The notes beneath the pieces are model-generated. The model was not told the DNA's origin. It ran no database searches and saw only the letters and a program-made list of their open reading frames with translations. A DNA stretch of 64,000 nt, taken from positions 2,728,001 through 2,792,000 of the forward strand of contig NZ_CP102930.1 in NCBI RefSeq assembly GCF_025558485.1, in the 5' to 3' direction. Below are positions 26,402-35,434 of this stretch, piece by piece; the first letter of the stretch is position 1; the number at the start of each line of letters is the position of its first letter. Source of the stretch: Bdellovibrio bacteriovorus. GTDB lineage: Bacteria > Bdellovibrionota > Bdellovibrionia > Bdellovibrionales > Bdellovibrionaceae. The translations under genes and the position numbers were made by a program.

Positions 26402-27926
26402 GCAGATTGCCTTTGCCATCACCACTGCCTTGATTGCCTGAAGGGCTGGAGGCTTCTCCGGCCTTGAGGAAGCGAGGCAATTCCTTTTTGCCCGTGGCCA
26501 TATAGTCCTCACCTAAAAGTGTCTTGGCGTCCTGTTCGGGCCAGCCCTTATATTCGGTCAGATAGGTCAAAGCGGACTCAAATAAACTGAGCTGTGAAAT
26601 GCCGTGGGACTGCGCATGTCGCTGCGACAGGAAGGTGTTGAAGTCATAGAATTCCCAGAAGAAGGACTGGTGTTCTTTTTCTCGGGAAGCTTTCTTAAGG
26701 CTTTCAACGAAACTTTTGAAGGTTCCGCTGTTGGCATAAAGATCCCAATATTTTGAAAAGCGATTCATGGTTTGCAACGTGGCAAAGTCCATGGATTTGG
26801 TCCGCAGAATCTGGAAAGGAGGATGTGCGGAATAAACCATTTCCCATTCCTTGTCGTGACGGGAAATCGGGGCTCCTTTCAATCGCTTCAGAATGCCCAC
26901 TTGAATTTCATCCGGGCGTAGTTCAGCCAGAATATCAAAGCCTTTGGCAAAGCTGTGAATGTCTTCGCCGGGAAGTCCGGCAATCAGATCGGCATGAGTG
27001 TGCACGCCGGTTTCCGCCGCCAGAAAACGGAAGTTGTCTTTTACTTTTTCCAGATCATTACGGCGGCTGACCAGTCGGGCCACTTCGGGATTCCAGGTTT
27101 GGATGCCGATTTCAAACTGCAAGGAACCCGCCGGGAACTTTTTGATCAGCTCGCGAATTTCCGCTGGCAAACGGTCAGGAACCATTTCAAAGTGCAGGAA
27201 CAGCCCCAGATGAATGCGCTCCAGGAAAAACTCTAGAATCTGGGTGCAGGTGGTGGGACTTAAATTGAACGTGCGATCAATAAACTTGAATTGACGTGCG
27301 CCCCGGTCCATCAGCTTTTGCATTTCTGCCAGAAATTGAGGAACGTCGAAATTACGAACGGATTTATCCAGCGAGGACAGGCAGTATTCGCAACGATACG
27401 GGCAGCCCCGGGAGACCTCCACGTATAAAACTCGGTTTTTAATATCTTCGTCACTATAGAATTCATAAGGGGATCTGATGGTTTTGATATCCGGCAGAAT
27501 TCCGGCAATGATTTTTTGTTCCGGCAGAGAACTGCTGGCCAGATAGTTGCGGCAGAAGTCTCTAAACAGAAAATCAGCTTCACCTTTGATGACAAAATCT
27601 GCGGTCTGACAAAGCGGATTGGTTTCTGATTCGTGACTGACCTCGGGGCCTCCTAAGACCACCAAAGTTTCCGGACTGATGCGTTTAAGCAAGGACACCA
27701 GTTCCAAAGATTCTTGGGCATTCCAAATATATACGCCGATTCCGATGATCTTTGGTTTGTGACGCAGTAAGTTCTCGGCGATATCACGAGGGTCACGGGC
27801 GATGGTGAACTCCAGGATCTGGGCACGGGATTGCAGGTCTTCCAAATTGGCATAGAGGTAGCGCAAACCAAAGGAGCTGTGTTGGTAAGTGGAGTTCAGG
27901 GTAACCAATAAAATGTCTGTCGTCAT
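26349..27926 (-). CDS. B12-binding radical SAM protein (DUF4080-type)
   Basis: A 525-residue enzyme. Residues 1-130 are a cobalamin-binding Rossmann-like domain. The radical SAM [4Fe-4S] ligands are C175, C179 and C182 (SRGCPYRCEYC). The C-terminal third, with SLFESALTYLTEY, resembles the DUF4080 extension seen in BchE-like radical SAM proteins. Class members perform methylations or ring chemistry; the substrate is unknown. The extreme C-terminus is low-complexity. Confidence 0.88.
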   Translation of the reverse strand: MTTDILLVTLNSTYQHSSFGLRYLYANLEDLQSRAQILEFTIARDPRDIAENLLRHKPKIIGIGVYIWNAQESLELVSLLKRISPETLVVLGGPEVSHESETNPLCQTADFVIKGEADFLFRDFCRNYLASSSLPEQKIIAGILPDIKTIRSPYEFYSDEDIKNRVLYVEVSRGCPYRCEYCLSSLDKSVRNFDVPQFLAEMQKLMDRGARQFKFIDRTFNLSPTTCTQILEFFLERIHLGLFLHFEMVPDRLPAEIRELIKKFPAGSLQFEIGIQTWNPEVARLVSRRNDLEKVKDNFRFLAAETGVHTHADLIAGLPGEDIHSFAKGFDILAELRPDEIQVGILKRLKGAPISRHDKEWEMVYSAHPPFQILRTKSMDFATLQTMNRFSKYWDLYANSGTFKSFVESLKKASREKEHQSFFWEFYDFNTFLSQRHAQSHGISQLSLFESALTYLTEYKGWPEQDAKTLLGEDYMATGKKELPRFLKAGEASSPSGNQGSGDGKGNLPKRQQRHLAAKTEQASS

Positions 27927-28035
27927 AGGGACTTATCCTAATGCATGTTTAAAAAATAAGCGAATTGTCTTTGCCAACATGAGGACAAATTCGTTAGCAT
28001 TAAGTTGCGGTAATGCTTTTCAAAGGATTGAAAAT

Positions 28036-29268
28036 ATGAAAACTGCCACGATGGCTCTGTTTATGTTCGTTGCAACGAGTGCAATGGCGCATGTTCCTGA
28101 TATGGAAAACTTCGAGACAAAGCCGATTCTGGCGGACTTGAAGGATTTGCGCGCTCTTAATATCCCGGTTTTAGCTAAAGATGAACGCATTGAAGTGGGT
28201 TACGCGATTGTGACGCCTTTGATGCAGCAAAGAATTCAGGAACGTTCTCACCAAGTTGGAAAATGCGGTGGCTTCGAGGACCTGAGTTTGGATATGCATG
28301 TTCAAGGGGCTGGTTTTAACGGCATTTTGGACAGTCTGGCAAAGGTTCAGGAACAAAATGCTCTTTATGATCGTGCTCCGTTTGCCCCGTTGGCATTGGA
28401 AAGAAATACAGCGATTGAGTCGGCTTTGACTGAAGTCAGTGAGGATAATCTGCGCTCTTATGTGACTTGGTTGTCTTCCTTCCCAAGCCGTAGCAACCGT
28501 GATGCAGAACCTAATCGTCACGTTGACGAAATGAAGACACGTTTGGAAGCCATGCTGGCTGAATCCAAAATTCCGTACGAGATTTCCCAGATCAGCCATA
28601 CGTCCACAAAACAAAGATCGCTGAAGGTGCGTTTGGTCGGCAGTGAGCGTCCGAATGAAATCGTGGTTTTGGGCGGTCACTTGGATTCCATCAACCAAAG
28701 CTGGGGTGGTGGAAAAACCGCGCCGGGTGCGGATGACAATGCTTCAGGTTCTGCAAATCTGATCGAAGCTTTGCGCATTCTGATGAGCAAAGCCCAGCCG
28801 AAACGCACAATTGAAATTTTCTGGTACGCAGGTGAGGAATCCGGTCTTTTGGGTTCAGCGGAAATTGCAAAACAATACAAGGCTGAAAAGAAAGATGTGG
28901 TGGCCGTTCTTCAGTTGGACATGACCTTGTTCCCGGGTTCGGGTGAATTGGTTATTGGCAGCATGACGGATTTCACAAGCTCGTGGCTGCGTGACTATCT
29001 GAAAGCGGCCAATGAAACCTACATCCATGCCCGTATCGTGGACGATAAATGCGGTTATGGTTGCAGCGATCATGCGTCCTGGAACCGTCAGGGTTATCCG
29101 GCCTTGATGCCATTTGAGGCGACGTTCAGCAAAAGTAACAAAAATATCCATTCCACTCGTGATGTGATCACTCCGGAATCCAACTTTAAACATTCTGCTG
29201 CATACACAAAAATTGCAGTGGTGATGGGAATGGATCTGGCAAATTCGGACGCTCGTCAGCCTTACTAA
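28036..29268 (+). CDS. Secreted M28 zinc aminopeptidase
   Basis: A 410-residue exported leucyl-aminopeptidase-like enzyme with a signal peptide ending near AMA-HV (residue 18). Predicted zinc ligands are H215 (GGHLDS), D233 (GADDN), E268 of the EES pair, D295 (QLDMT) and H372 (NIHSTRD), with E267 as general base. C339 and C343 (DDKCGYGCSDHASW) match the disulfide of the Vibrio/Aeromonas aminopeptidases. It probably trims prey peptides. The ATG at 28036 follows AAAGGA; in-frame upstream codons overlap the radical SAM promoter region and are rejected. Confidence 0.92.
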   Translation: MKTATMALFMFVATSAMAHVPDMENFETKPILADLKDLRALNIPVLAKDERIEVGYAIVTPLMQQRIQERSHQVGKCGGFEDLSLDMHVQGAGFNGILDSLAKVQEQNALYDRAPFAPLALERNTAIESALTEVSEDNLRSYVTWLSSFPSRSNRDAEPNRHVDEMKTRLEAMLAESKIPYEISQISHTSTKQRSLKVRLVGSERPNEIVVLGGHLDSINQSWGGGKTAPGADDNASGSANLIEALRILMSKAQPKRTIEIFWYAGEESGLLGSAEIAKQYKAEKKDVVAVLQLDMTLFPGSGELVIGSMTDFTSSWLRDYLKAANETYIHARIVDDKCGYGCSDHASWNRQGYPALMPFEATFSKSNKNIHSTRDVITPESNFKHSAAYTKIAVVMGMDLANSDARQPY

Positions 29269-29291
29269 GAGCACAATTCAAATAAAAAAAC

Positions 29292-29324
29292 AAAAAAGCC
29301 CGCAGTAAAAAGCGGGCTTTTTTA
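29292..29324. terminator. Bidirectional terminator
   Basis: AAAAAAGCCCGC pairs with GCGGGCTTTTTT. It lies between the convergent aminopeptidase and LysR genes. Confidence 0.9.
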
Positions 29325-30245
29325 TTAGAACTTTTCCAGTCGTTTGATGGTCTTTTTCAGATCCATCAAAGTGTCATCTTCCTTCTGGTCTTTGCGGGCC
29401 AGCAGATACAGGGTGTGTTTCCAATATCCGGTCTTGGGACCGATCAGAGTGATCTTGCCGGATTGAACTTCATCCAGCACATAGGGCACCGGCAGAAAGC
29501 CCACGCCAGCCCCGTCGATCACAGCTCGTCCCACCACGGACATGATGTCACTTTCAAAGATCACTTTCTTGCGTGCGTGAATTTCCTGAAAGAACAGATC
29601 TGTTTCATGGCGCAGCTTCATTTTGTAAGAGGGAATGATCAGTCCCCACGGGACGGCATTAAGAAATTCCAAAGCGGATGTGTGGCGGGAAATGCGAATC
29701 TTCAGGTCTTTTAGATTTTTTGTGGACACCATCAGATTCACCGGCATTTCCGCAGCGGCAATTTCTTTCACATCATCGGCGTAGATGGGCTTGTTCGTCA
29801 GCAGCAGGTCAATCTCCTGACTGCGCAGCTGATTGACCAGGGTTTCTGACGGGGCGGAGCTGACGAAGAAATGCTTTTCGATGCCACGCTTTTGTTCGCG
29901 AATCAAAGGTGCCAGCAGGTCGGCAATAAAGGGACGCTCCACCTGATCGCTGACCCCGATGCGGAAACGTTGGCTTTGTTTTTCAGAGGGGCTTTTCAGT
30001 GATTCAGCAAAGTCCGCAGCCACATCAAACATCTTTTTGCAATAGGCGAAAGTGCGTTCTCCCTCTGGGGTCAGATGCAGATTGCGACCGCGCTTTTCAA
30101 AAAGTTTTTGATCCAGAGAACTTTCCAAAACTTTTATCTGCGAACTAAGAGACGGCTGACTGATATGCAGATATTTTGCGGCATTACTGACCCCACCCAG
30201 GCGGGCGGTTACATAAAAGTAATACAAATGGTTGTAGTTAAACAT
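29325..30245 (-). CDS. LysR-family transcriptional regulator (NhaR-like)
   Basis: A 306-residue regulator. The N-terminal winged helix shows NHLYYFYVTARLGGVSNAAKYLHISQPSLSSQIK followed by LFEKRGRNLHLTPEGE; the rest is a periplasmic-binding-protein-like effector domain. The HLYYFYVTA start is closest to NhaR-type members. GGAGG precedes ATG 30245. It is divergent from the HPF gene across about 200 bp of AT-rich DNA, which may be its target; not proven. Confidence 0.88.
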   Translation of the reverse strand: MFNYNHLYYFYVTARLGGVSNAAKYLHISQPSLSSQIKVLESSLDQKLFEKRGRNLHLTPEGERTFAYCKKMFDVAADFAESLKSPSEKQSQRFRIGVSDQVERPFIADLLAPLIREQKRGIEKHFFVSSAPSETLVNQLRSQEIDLLLTNKPIYADDVKEIAAAEMPVNLMVSTKNLKDLKIRISRHTSALEFLNAVPWGLIIPSYKMKLRHETDLFFQEIHARKKVIFESDIMSVVGRAVIDGAGVGFLPVPYVLDEVQSGKITLIGPKTGYWKHTLYLLARKDQKEDDTLMDLKKTIKRLEKF

Positions 30246-30451
30246 GGGTGAAAACCTCCGAATAACATGGTTTTTTTGGAGCCTTTTTGGAACTGGCCTC
30301 TTGATGCATTACTGTAAGTGGCGAGTTCCTCTGGGGATTCTCTTCCTAGACCAGCTAAATATATAACTTTAACCTAATAATGTCTTCTAAATTATATATT
30401 TAACGAAATTGTCGATTTCTACGATAATGAAACCAAGACAAGGAGGTAGAT

Positions 30452-30829
30452 ATGCAAACAGACATCTACTACAGAGACATCACTAAGACTGAAAATCTCG
30501 AAGCTTACCTAATGGAGACAGTGGAAAACGCTGTCGGGGATTTCTTCAAGTATGACAGTGGTGCTCACCTCACCGTGCGTGTTGAGACAGATCGACATCG
30601 CTCGCAGACTCGCAAACCGAGTTATCTCTGTGAGGTCATCCTGAAGCCGTCACGCTCCAAAGGTGTGATTAAAATCGTCAAAACTGACGAGAACTTCAAG
30701 CGATGTGTAGCGAAGACAGTAGCCGCTTTGAAAGTGGTGCTGAGCAAACGATCCTCACGTAAATCCCAGCATCGTCGAAATGATCCGATGTTGGGTTATC
30801 AGCCACCGACCCTTGAAGGGGTGGCGTGA
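30452..30829 (+). CDS. Ribosome hibernation promoting factor / RaiA family
   Basis: A 125-residue S30EA-type protein. IYYRDITKTENLEAYLMETV and the following beta strands (HLTVRVET, YLCEVILK) fit the short HPF/RaiA fold that binds the 30S A- and P-site region in starvation. The tail is basic (SKRSSRKSQHRR). It starts at ATG 30452 after AAGGAGG. A BON-domain gene follows 38 bp downstream, so both may belong to a stress unit. Confidence 0.85.
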   Translation: MQTDIYYRDITKTENLEAYLMETVENAVGDFFKYDSGAHLTVRVETDRHRSQTRKPSYLCEVILKPSRSKGVIKIVKTDENFKRCVAKTVAALKVVLSKRSSRKSQHRRNDPMLGYQPPTLEGVA

Positions 30830-30867
30830 TTTGAACGAAAACCCGAGAACAAGCAAGGAGCAGCATA

Positions 30868-31425
30868 ATGAATACGCATCTTCTTAAAAACCAGATTGAC
30901 AGTGAGCTCGGTCGCAAAATCCGTGACCGAATCAAATGGGATAAAAGAGTGAGCGCAGCTGATCTTGACGTTGTTGTCCGGGGCAACCTGGTCATTGTAA
31001 GTGGATTCGTGGATACTTCTTACAAAAAGAATGCGGCCTTGGAAGTCATCTCAGACACCGAAGGGGTCTGGGCTGTTGAAGACCGCATTGTCGTGCCCAC
31101 GGATTACTATAGATCAGACGAAGAGATACTTCGCATTCTTGAAACACAAATGGCAGACATGATCAAGATCGGCGGTGAACACGTCGAAGTCGAGGTCGTG
31201 GATGGTGTTGTCAGACTTCAAGGGGAGGTATTTCGACCTCGTTTGAAAGCCCTGGCTGTTGCCGCGGCCTGGGAACTGTCCGGTGTTCTGGATGTCCTGA
31301 ATTTCATTGAAATTAAGGACCCGCCACGCAGAGTTCCCATCTCGGTTGATTTTGCTTATGAAGTGCTGTTCCCCTTAAGTAAGGGGACAGTGATCCTGGA
31401 AGACAACCTAAAGGAGGTGTCTTGA
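30868..31425 (+). CDS. Protein with two BON domains
   Basis: A 185-residue protein with BON-like repeats at about residues 15-75 and 88-155 (VVVRGNLVIVSGFVDT and VEVVDGVVRLQGEVF cores). No signal peptide is visible, so it may be cytoplasmic, unlike OsmY. The start has AAGGAG. Its stop codon overlaps a six-codon ORF (TGATG) that has a perfect Shine-Dalgarno. Confidence 0.82.
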   Translation: MNTHLLKNQIDSELGRKIRDRIKWDKRVSAADLDVVVRGNLVIVSGFVDTSYKKNAALEVISDTEGVWAVEDRIVVPTDYYRSDEEILRILETQMADMIKIGGEHVEVEVVDGVVRLQGEVFRPRLKALAVAAAWELSGVLDVLNFIEIKDPPRRVPISVDFAYEVLFPLSKGTVILEDNLKEVS

Positions 31426-31445
31426 TGAAAGTTGTCACAAATTAA
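31425..31445 (+). other. Six-codon vestigial ORF with strong ribosome-binding site
   Basis: AAAGGAGG at 31410-31417 is ideally placed for ATG 31425, which overlaps the BON stop codon, yet the reading frame MKVVTN ends after six codons. It looks like the start of a third operon gene whose body has been lost, or a minimal regulatory ORF. Confidence 0.4.
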
Positions 31446-31475
31446 GGTGCGGTCCTTTTCCCATCCCTCCATGTG

Positions 31476-31509
31476 CAGGCGTCTGATCCCAGGCGCCTGT
31501 CTTATTTTT
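31476..31509 (+). terminator. Probable terminator of the HPF/BON unit
   Basis: CAGGCG pairs with CGCCTG over a 12-base loop, then TCTTATTTTTG. Confidence 0.6.
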
Positions 31510-31575
31510 GTTCTTGGATTGTGTCTTTCAGACAGGTCATAATACTTCAGCCTTTTCGGTATGGAGTGATTCCCG

Positions 31576-32148
31576 ATGAAAAAGATTTTGATTTTAAATG
31601 GCAGCCCTTCCGGTGATACAGGCAACTGTGCGTTTTGGATTAAAGGCATGAAGAAGTTTTTTCCGAAGGGTGTTTCCCTGGATGTGGTGACGCTGGCAAA
31701 GTCCGGGTACAGTTCATCATTAAAGAAAAGAATTTCTGATGCGGATGCCATGGTTTTTGTGACCGGAACCTACTGGGATTCCTGGGGCAGTCCTTTGCAG
31801 AAGTTCTTGGAGCAGGCGACGGAACTGGAGGGCACATCATCTGTGATGGGAAAACCTGCCGCAGTCTTCGTGCTGATGCACTCGGTGGGGGGCAAGGGGA
31901 TTTTGTCGCGTTTGCAAGGTGTGCTTTCCACGATGGGATTCCTGATTCCTCCGATGTGCGGGATGGTCTATTCGCTGGTGTCTGATATCGCTTTGCAAAG
32001 CCCCAGTTCTCACGCCAAGGACTTCTGGCAAAAAGAGGACGCCGAACTGATTGTGGAAAATCTGCTGAAGGCCACTGATTTGAATGTGCAATGGGCTTTA
32101 TGGCCGGTGGACAAGAAAGACCCTCGTCGAAAATGGCTTCGTTCTTAG
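31576..32148 (+). CDS. NAD(P)H-dependent flavodoxin-fold oxidoreductase
   Basis: A 190-residue protein of the FMN-reductase/flavodoxin-like superfamily: ILILNGSPSGDTGNC is the FMN phosphate loop, and FVTGTYWDSWGSPLQKFLE is the isoalloxazine/loop region. Physiological substrate unknown. The start follows GGAGTG. Confidence 0.82.
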   Translation: MKKILILNGSPSGDTGNCAFWIKGMKKFFPKGVSLDVVTLAKSGYSSSLKKRISDADAMVFVTGTYWDSWGSPLQKFLEQATELEGTSSVMGKPAAVFVLMHSVGGKGILSRLQGVLSTMGFLIPPMCGMVYSLVSDIALQSPSSHAKDFWQKEDAELIVENLLKATDLNVQWALWPVDKKDPRRKWLRS

Positions 32149-32276
32149 GGGAAACTGTCTAAACATTTGTCATAGTGAAAAAAGTACTGGTGTTGAAGGA
32201 CTGTGGAGCCTCGAGCTGGAAACAGGCCCGCTTTCAGGCCGATTTTTTTGGCATCTTATTTGTAATGCTCGCGAGC

Positions 32277-33050
32277 ATGCGCGCGTTTATTTTGGCTTTC
32301 ATTTTTCTATCAGGACTTCAGGCCTTTGCAGGCTTTGACGACGTCGTTCCTCAGAAGCGCGTGATCTTTAATCCCGTAGTCAGCACGTCGGCTCGTACAC
32401 TGGCGCAGTGGCAGTTTGGCTTTCAAAGAACCAGCGGGGCGAATATCAATTCACATATGCTGGCCAATGCCCTCAGTGTGGGAGTGCATGATCGGGTGGA
32501 GCTGGGCACGGTTCCTATCTTTTATGCGACCGTTCCGGGCAGCCGCAACTACACGGCAAAATTGAACTTCTATCGCGGTGAAAAATTCGACTGGGCTGCG
32601 GCCTTCACCGAAAACCGCTTTAAATCCGAAGTAAAACAGGACGGCAAGGTGATGGAAACGCCAGACTTGGTTCTGCGCTCTTTCCATGTCGGTTTCAACT
32701 ATCGTCCGTCGGAACTCGAAGATATCACATTGTCACCATTCCTGAATAATGTCTGCGGGCATATTGATTCCAAGAACACGATGACTTTTGTGTACTCTTT
32801 GAAGTGTGAATCCGAATGGGGTCTGGATGTTCAGTACCAGATCAAGGATCGCGAATGGCTGACTGTTGCTTGGGGGCATCTGCGTGAAGCGGGGATTTCC
32901 CCTTACGAAGACATGAACACCGGCGCTGGTATAGCCTGGTCCCAGTTCCGCCCAAAAGAAATGTTCTCCCGCCCCTCTGTCGGTGTGTATTACACCCCCG
33001 ACACGGGAAACACCCTCTTCCTGCTTTCCACAACCTTCTTCGAACTCTAA
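32277..33050 (+). CDS. Exported outer-membrane-type protein of unknown function
   Basis: The predicted 257-residue product begins MRAFILAFIFLSGLQAFAG, a signal peptide. The mature part has alternating aromatic/hydrophobic segments and ends in FFEL, compatible with a small beta-barrel. The frame is open further upstream (GTG 32175, ATG 32265), so the start is uncertain and chosen for the signal peptide. Its TAA stop overlaps the first bases of the palindromic repeat at 33049. Confidence 0.6.
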   Translation: MRAFILAFIFLSGLQAFAGFDDVVPQKRVIFNPVVSTSARTLAQWQFGFQRTSGANINSHMLANALSVGVHDRVELGTVPIFYATVPGSRNYTAKLNFYRGEKFDWAAAFTENRFKSEVKQDGKVMETPDLVLRSFHVGFNYRPSELEDITLSPFLNNVCGHIDSKNTMTFVYSLKCESEWGLDVQYQIKDREWLTVAWGHLREAGISPYEDMNTGAGIAWSQFRPKEMFSRPSVGVYYTPDTGNTLFLLSTTFFEL

Positions 33051-33175
33051 AAGGTACCTGCTTACTTTTGCAGAAGCGCTGCTCCAAAAAACAAAGGGAC
33101 TGCTTATTCCAGCAGTCCCTTTGTGATTTCCAATTTTTGTTGCGATGCTTCTGCAAAAGTAAGCAGGTACCTTTT
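33049..33175. repeat. Palindromic element copy 1 (GGTACC-type arms)
   Basis: 29-bp arms at 33049-33077 and 33147-33175 are perfect reverse complements, starting AAAAGGTACCTGCTTAC and ending GCAGAAGC at the left arm's inner side. Between them sits a second perfect 14-bp hairpin (33091-33104 with 33111-33124). The left end coincides with the stop codon of the preceding gene; the right end is 4 bp from the sodB stop. A second copy is at 50449-50523. Confidence 0.9.
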
Positions 33176-33179
33176 GCCG

Positions 33180-33800
33180 TTAAGTCATGGACTTGGTTAG
33201 GTCGCGGACTTTTTTGGAGGCGAAGTTTTCGGAAACGAAGTTCCAGTTTACCTGGCTCCAGAAAGTTTCAAGGTATTTTGCGCGAAGATTTCTGTAGTCC
33301 ACGTAGTAAGCGTGTTCCCAAACGTCAGCAACCAGCAATGGAGTTGGACCGTTGTTTGTGAATGGAACTGCCGCATTGGAAGTGGAAACCAAAGAAAGTT
33401 TGCCGGAAGCATCCGCACACAACCAGATCCAGCCGGAACCGAATGTTTTTACGCCGCCATCAACGAACTTTGCTTTAAGCTCGTCCATGGAGCCGAAATC
33501 GCGAGTGATCGCTGCAGACAATTCCGCAGAAGGCTGGCCGCCTTGACCTGCAGGAGTCATACCAAACCAGAAGAAGGTGTGATTCCAGGCTTGAGCTGCG
33601 TTGTTGAACACGCCGCCAGAGGAAGTCAAAGTGATCTCTTCAAGGGATTTACCTTTCAAAGATGCATCTGTTTCCATGAATTTATTCAGATTGTCGATAT
33701 AAGCTTTGTGGTGCTTATCGTAGTGGTAAGTCATTTGTTCTTCGTTGAACAAAGGAGCCAAACCTGTTTTCGCGTAGGGAAGTTGTGGAAGTTTGAACAT
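33180..33800 (-). CDS. sodB: Superoxide dismutase, Fe type
   Basis: A 206-residue enzyme disproportionating superoxide. Metal ligands are H26 (TYHYDKHH), H75 (WNHTFFW), D160 and H164 (DVWEHAYYVDY). The AAQAWNHTFFWFGM segment and FGSGWIWLCADASGKLSLVS resemble iron rather than manganese forms. Start ATG 33800 behind AGGAGG. No signal peptide, so cytosolic. Confidence 0.95.
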   Translation of the reverse strand: MFKLPQLPYAKTGLAPLFNEEQMTYHYDKHHKAYIDNLNKFMETDASLKGKSLEEITLTSSGGVFNNAAQAWNHTFFWFGMTPAGQGGQPSAELSAAITRDFGSMDELKAKFVDGGVKTFGSGWIWLCADASGKLSLVSTSNAAVPFTNNGPTPLLVADVWEHAYYVDYRNLRAKYLETFWSQVNWNFVSENFASKKVRDLTKSMT

Positions 33801-33874
33801 TTAAGCCTCCTGTTTGTTTAGTTCTAGATGAAACTATAATGAAAACAGGAGGCGGTCTATATCAATTAGATAAA

Positions 33875-35164
33875 CTAGGCGTTATCGCCAAGCATCGTTT
33901 TAACGAATGTAGGCAGGCAGAAGGCCGCCGCGTGAAGATCTTCATTGTAGTATTTCAGACCTTTGGCCAGAGAGAATTGGCGCGCATTGTCTTTGTTGAA
34001 GTCTTTCGCCGGATGATTTGTCCCTTTCACGCCCACCTGCAAGCTCCACATTCCAGAAGGATAAGTGGTCGCATGGAATAGCATGGTGTGAACACTCTTC
34101 TTGCCGAAGATACCTTTCAAGCACTGATTCAATTCAACGAAAGTGCCTTCGTGGAACATCGGGGATTCACCCTGAGTGATTACCAAGCCGCCTTCTTTCA
34201 ATGCGTTTTTACAGTTGTTGTAGAATTCCGCAGTGAAAAGGCCTTGCGCCGGGCCAACGGGGTCAGAGCCATCCACGATAATCACATCGTATGAATTTGC
34301 TGCCGCATCTTTTACGAACTGAATGCCGTCACCGATAATAAGATTCAATTTCGGATTGTTGAATTCAGAAGCGATCTTTGGCAGATGTTCTTTGGAAGCG
34401 CGAACAACCGCTTCGTCGATTTCCACCATCGTGACTTTTTCAACCTGATCGTATTTGAACAATTCACGGATCGTGCCACCGTCACCGCCACCGATAACCA
34501 AAATGTTTTTCGCGTTACCGTGAGCTTGCATCACCGGGTGAGTGATCATCTCGTGATAATGGAATTCATCACGCTCTGTGCACATCACCATGTTGTTGAT
34601 CGCCAGGAATTTACCGTGAGAATAGGAATCCAAAACCCGCACGCGCTGGAACGGATTCGTTTCATCAAACAAAACTTCGCCAGTGTAGCGCAAAGAAAGC
34701 GCCTGGTTTTCGTCCTTGTCTGTGAACCACACATTACGGTCGATCTGATAACCTTTGGAAAGATCGAAGGAAGGTTTTTCGCGCATGATCTTCGGTTTGA
34801 AATCGGATTTTTGGATCACATGCAAAGAACCACGGTTCATTTCTAAAGCAGAGTAATTGGCCTGGAAAGCTTTTTTCAGGTGTTCAAAGGAAACCCAAGG
34901 GTCCACGGAATCACCGCAAGTGAACAGATCCACAGCGGCATAACGGTATTCCGGCCAGGTGTGAATCGCCAAGTGACTTTCTTGGATCACAACAACACCG
35001 CTTACACCCCACGGGGAGAAGTGGTGGAACGTGGAGTTGATAACTGTCGCGCCTGCGATTTGTGCCGCTTCAACCATGCTTCTTTCGATGATGGAAACGT
35101 CGTTCAAAACCTCAGCGTTGCATCCACTGAATTCAACCAAAATATGACGACCAAGTGCTTTCAA
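33875..35164 (-). CDS. Fused S-adenosylmethionine decarboxylase and spermidine synthase
   Basis: A 429-residue bifunctional enzyme. Residues 1-120 are a prokaryotic SpeD domain: E62-S63 is the self-cleavage site that makes the pyruvoyl group, with catalytic H68 and C83 at the same numbers as in Thermotoga SpeD. After a linker, residues ~145-425 are SpeE, with YHEMITHP, the SAM-type loop [12 protein letters not shown] (214-220), DGIQFV and [16 protein letters not shown]. Self-processing would leave a short beta chain and a pyruvoyl-SpeD(alpha)-SpeE chain. The start is TTG 35164 with GGAGG eight bases upstream; no in-frame ATG fits. Decarboxylated SAM could be channelled directly to the aminopropyl transfer. 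Confidence 0.93.
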   Translation of the reverse strand: MKALGRHILVEFSGCNAEVLNDVSIIERSMVEAAQIAGATVINSTFHHFSPWGVSGVVVIQESHLAIHTWPEYRYAAVDLFTCGDSVDPWVSFEHLKKAFQANYSALEMNRGSLHVIQKSDFKPKIMREKPSFDLSKGYQIDRNVWFTDKDENQALSLRYTGEVLFDETNPFQRVRVLDSYSHGKFLAINNMVMCTERDEFHYHEMITHPVMQAHGNAKNILVIGGGDGGTIRELFKYDQVEKVTMVEIDEAVVRASKEHLPKIASEFNNPKLNLIIGDGIQFVKDAAANSYDVIIVDGSDPVGPAQGLFTAEFYNNCKNALKEGGLVITQGESPMFHEGTFVELNQCLKGIFGKKSVHTMLFHATTYPSGMWSLQVGVKGTNHPAKDFNKDNARQFSLAKGLKYYNEDLHAAAFCLPTFVKTMLGDNA

Positions 35165-35180
35165 TTCCCATTCCTCCGAC

Positions 35181-35303
35181 GGCTGTTGAAAATACCCCCA
35201 TCGACTGCGTTGTCGGGTCTTTTCTTTCTCTCCGACGTGCTTGGAGCACGCCTCCGTTTCAGAAAAGCCCCTCCGCCTTGCGCTGGTGGCATTTTGAACA
35301 GCC
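35181..35303. repeat. Long imperfect palindrome ending in GGCTGTT...AACAGCC
   Basis: This 123-bp sequence between speDE and its upstream neighbour has ends GGCTGTTGAAAAT and ATTTTGAACAGCC, paired internal blocks and a central hairpin CGTGCTTGGAGCACG. From memory it resembles a dispersed hairpin family common in intergenic regions of several deltaproteobacterial groups. Only one copy is in this window. Confidence 0.65.
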
Positions 35304-35413
35304 TTAAATATCTGTGATCTTCTTAGAGATCTTGTGGTTTTAGAAGTTGTCTTAAAGCGGGGGTTCTAGGGCTTTTTGGTGGCTGGGGCAAGGTATTTTT
35401 GTCCCCAAAATGG

Positions 35414-35434
35414 AAAAGGGCCCTAGGGGCCCTT
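35414..35434. terminator. Terminator overlapping the rlmK stop codon
   Basis: AAGGGCCC pairs with GGGCCCTT around TAG; the minus-strand side ends in TTTT. The TAA stop of the methyltransferase gene is inside the stem. Confidence 0.75.
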
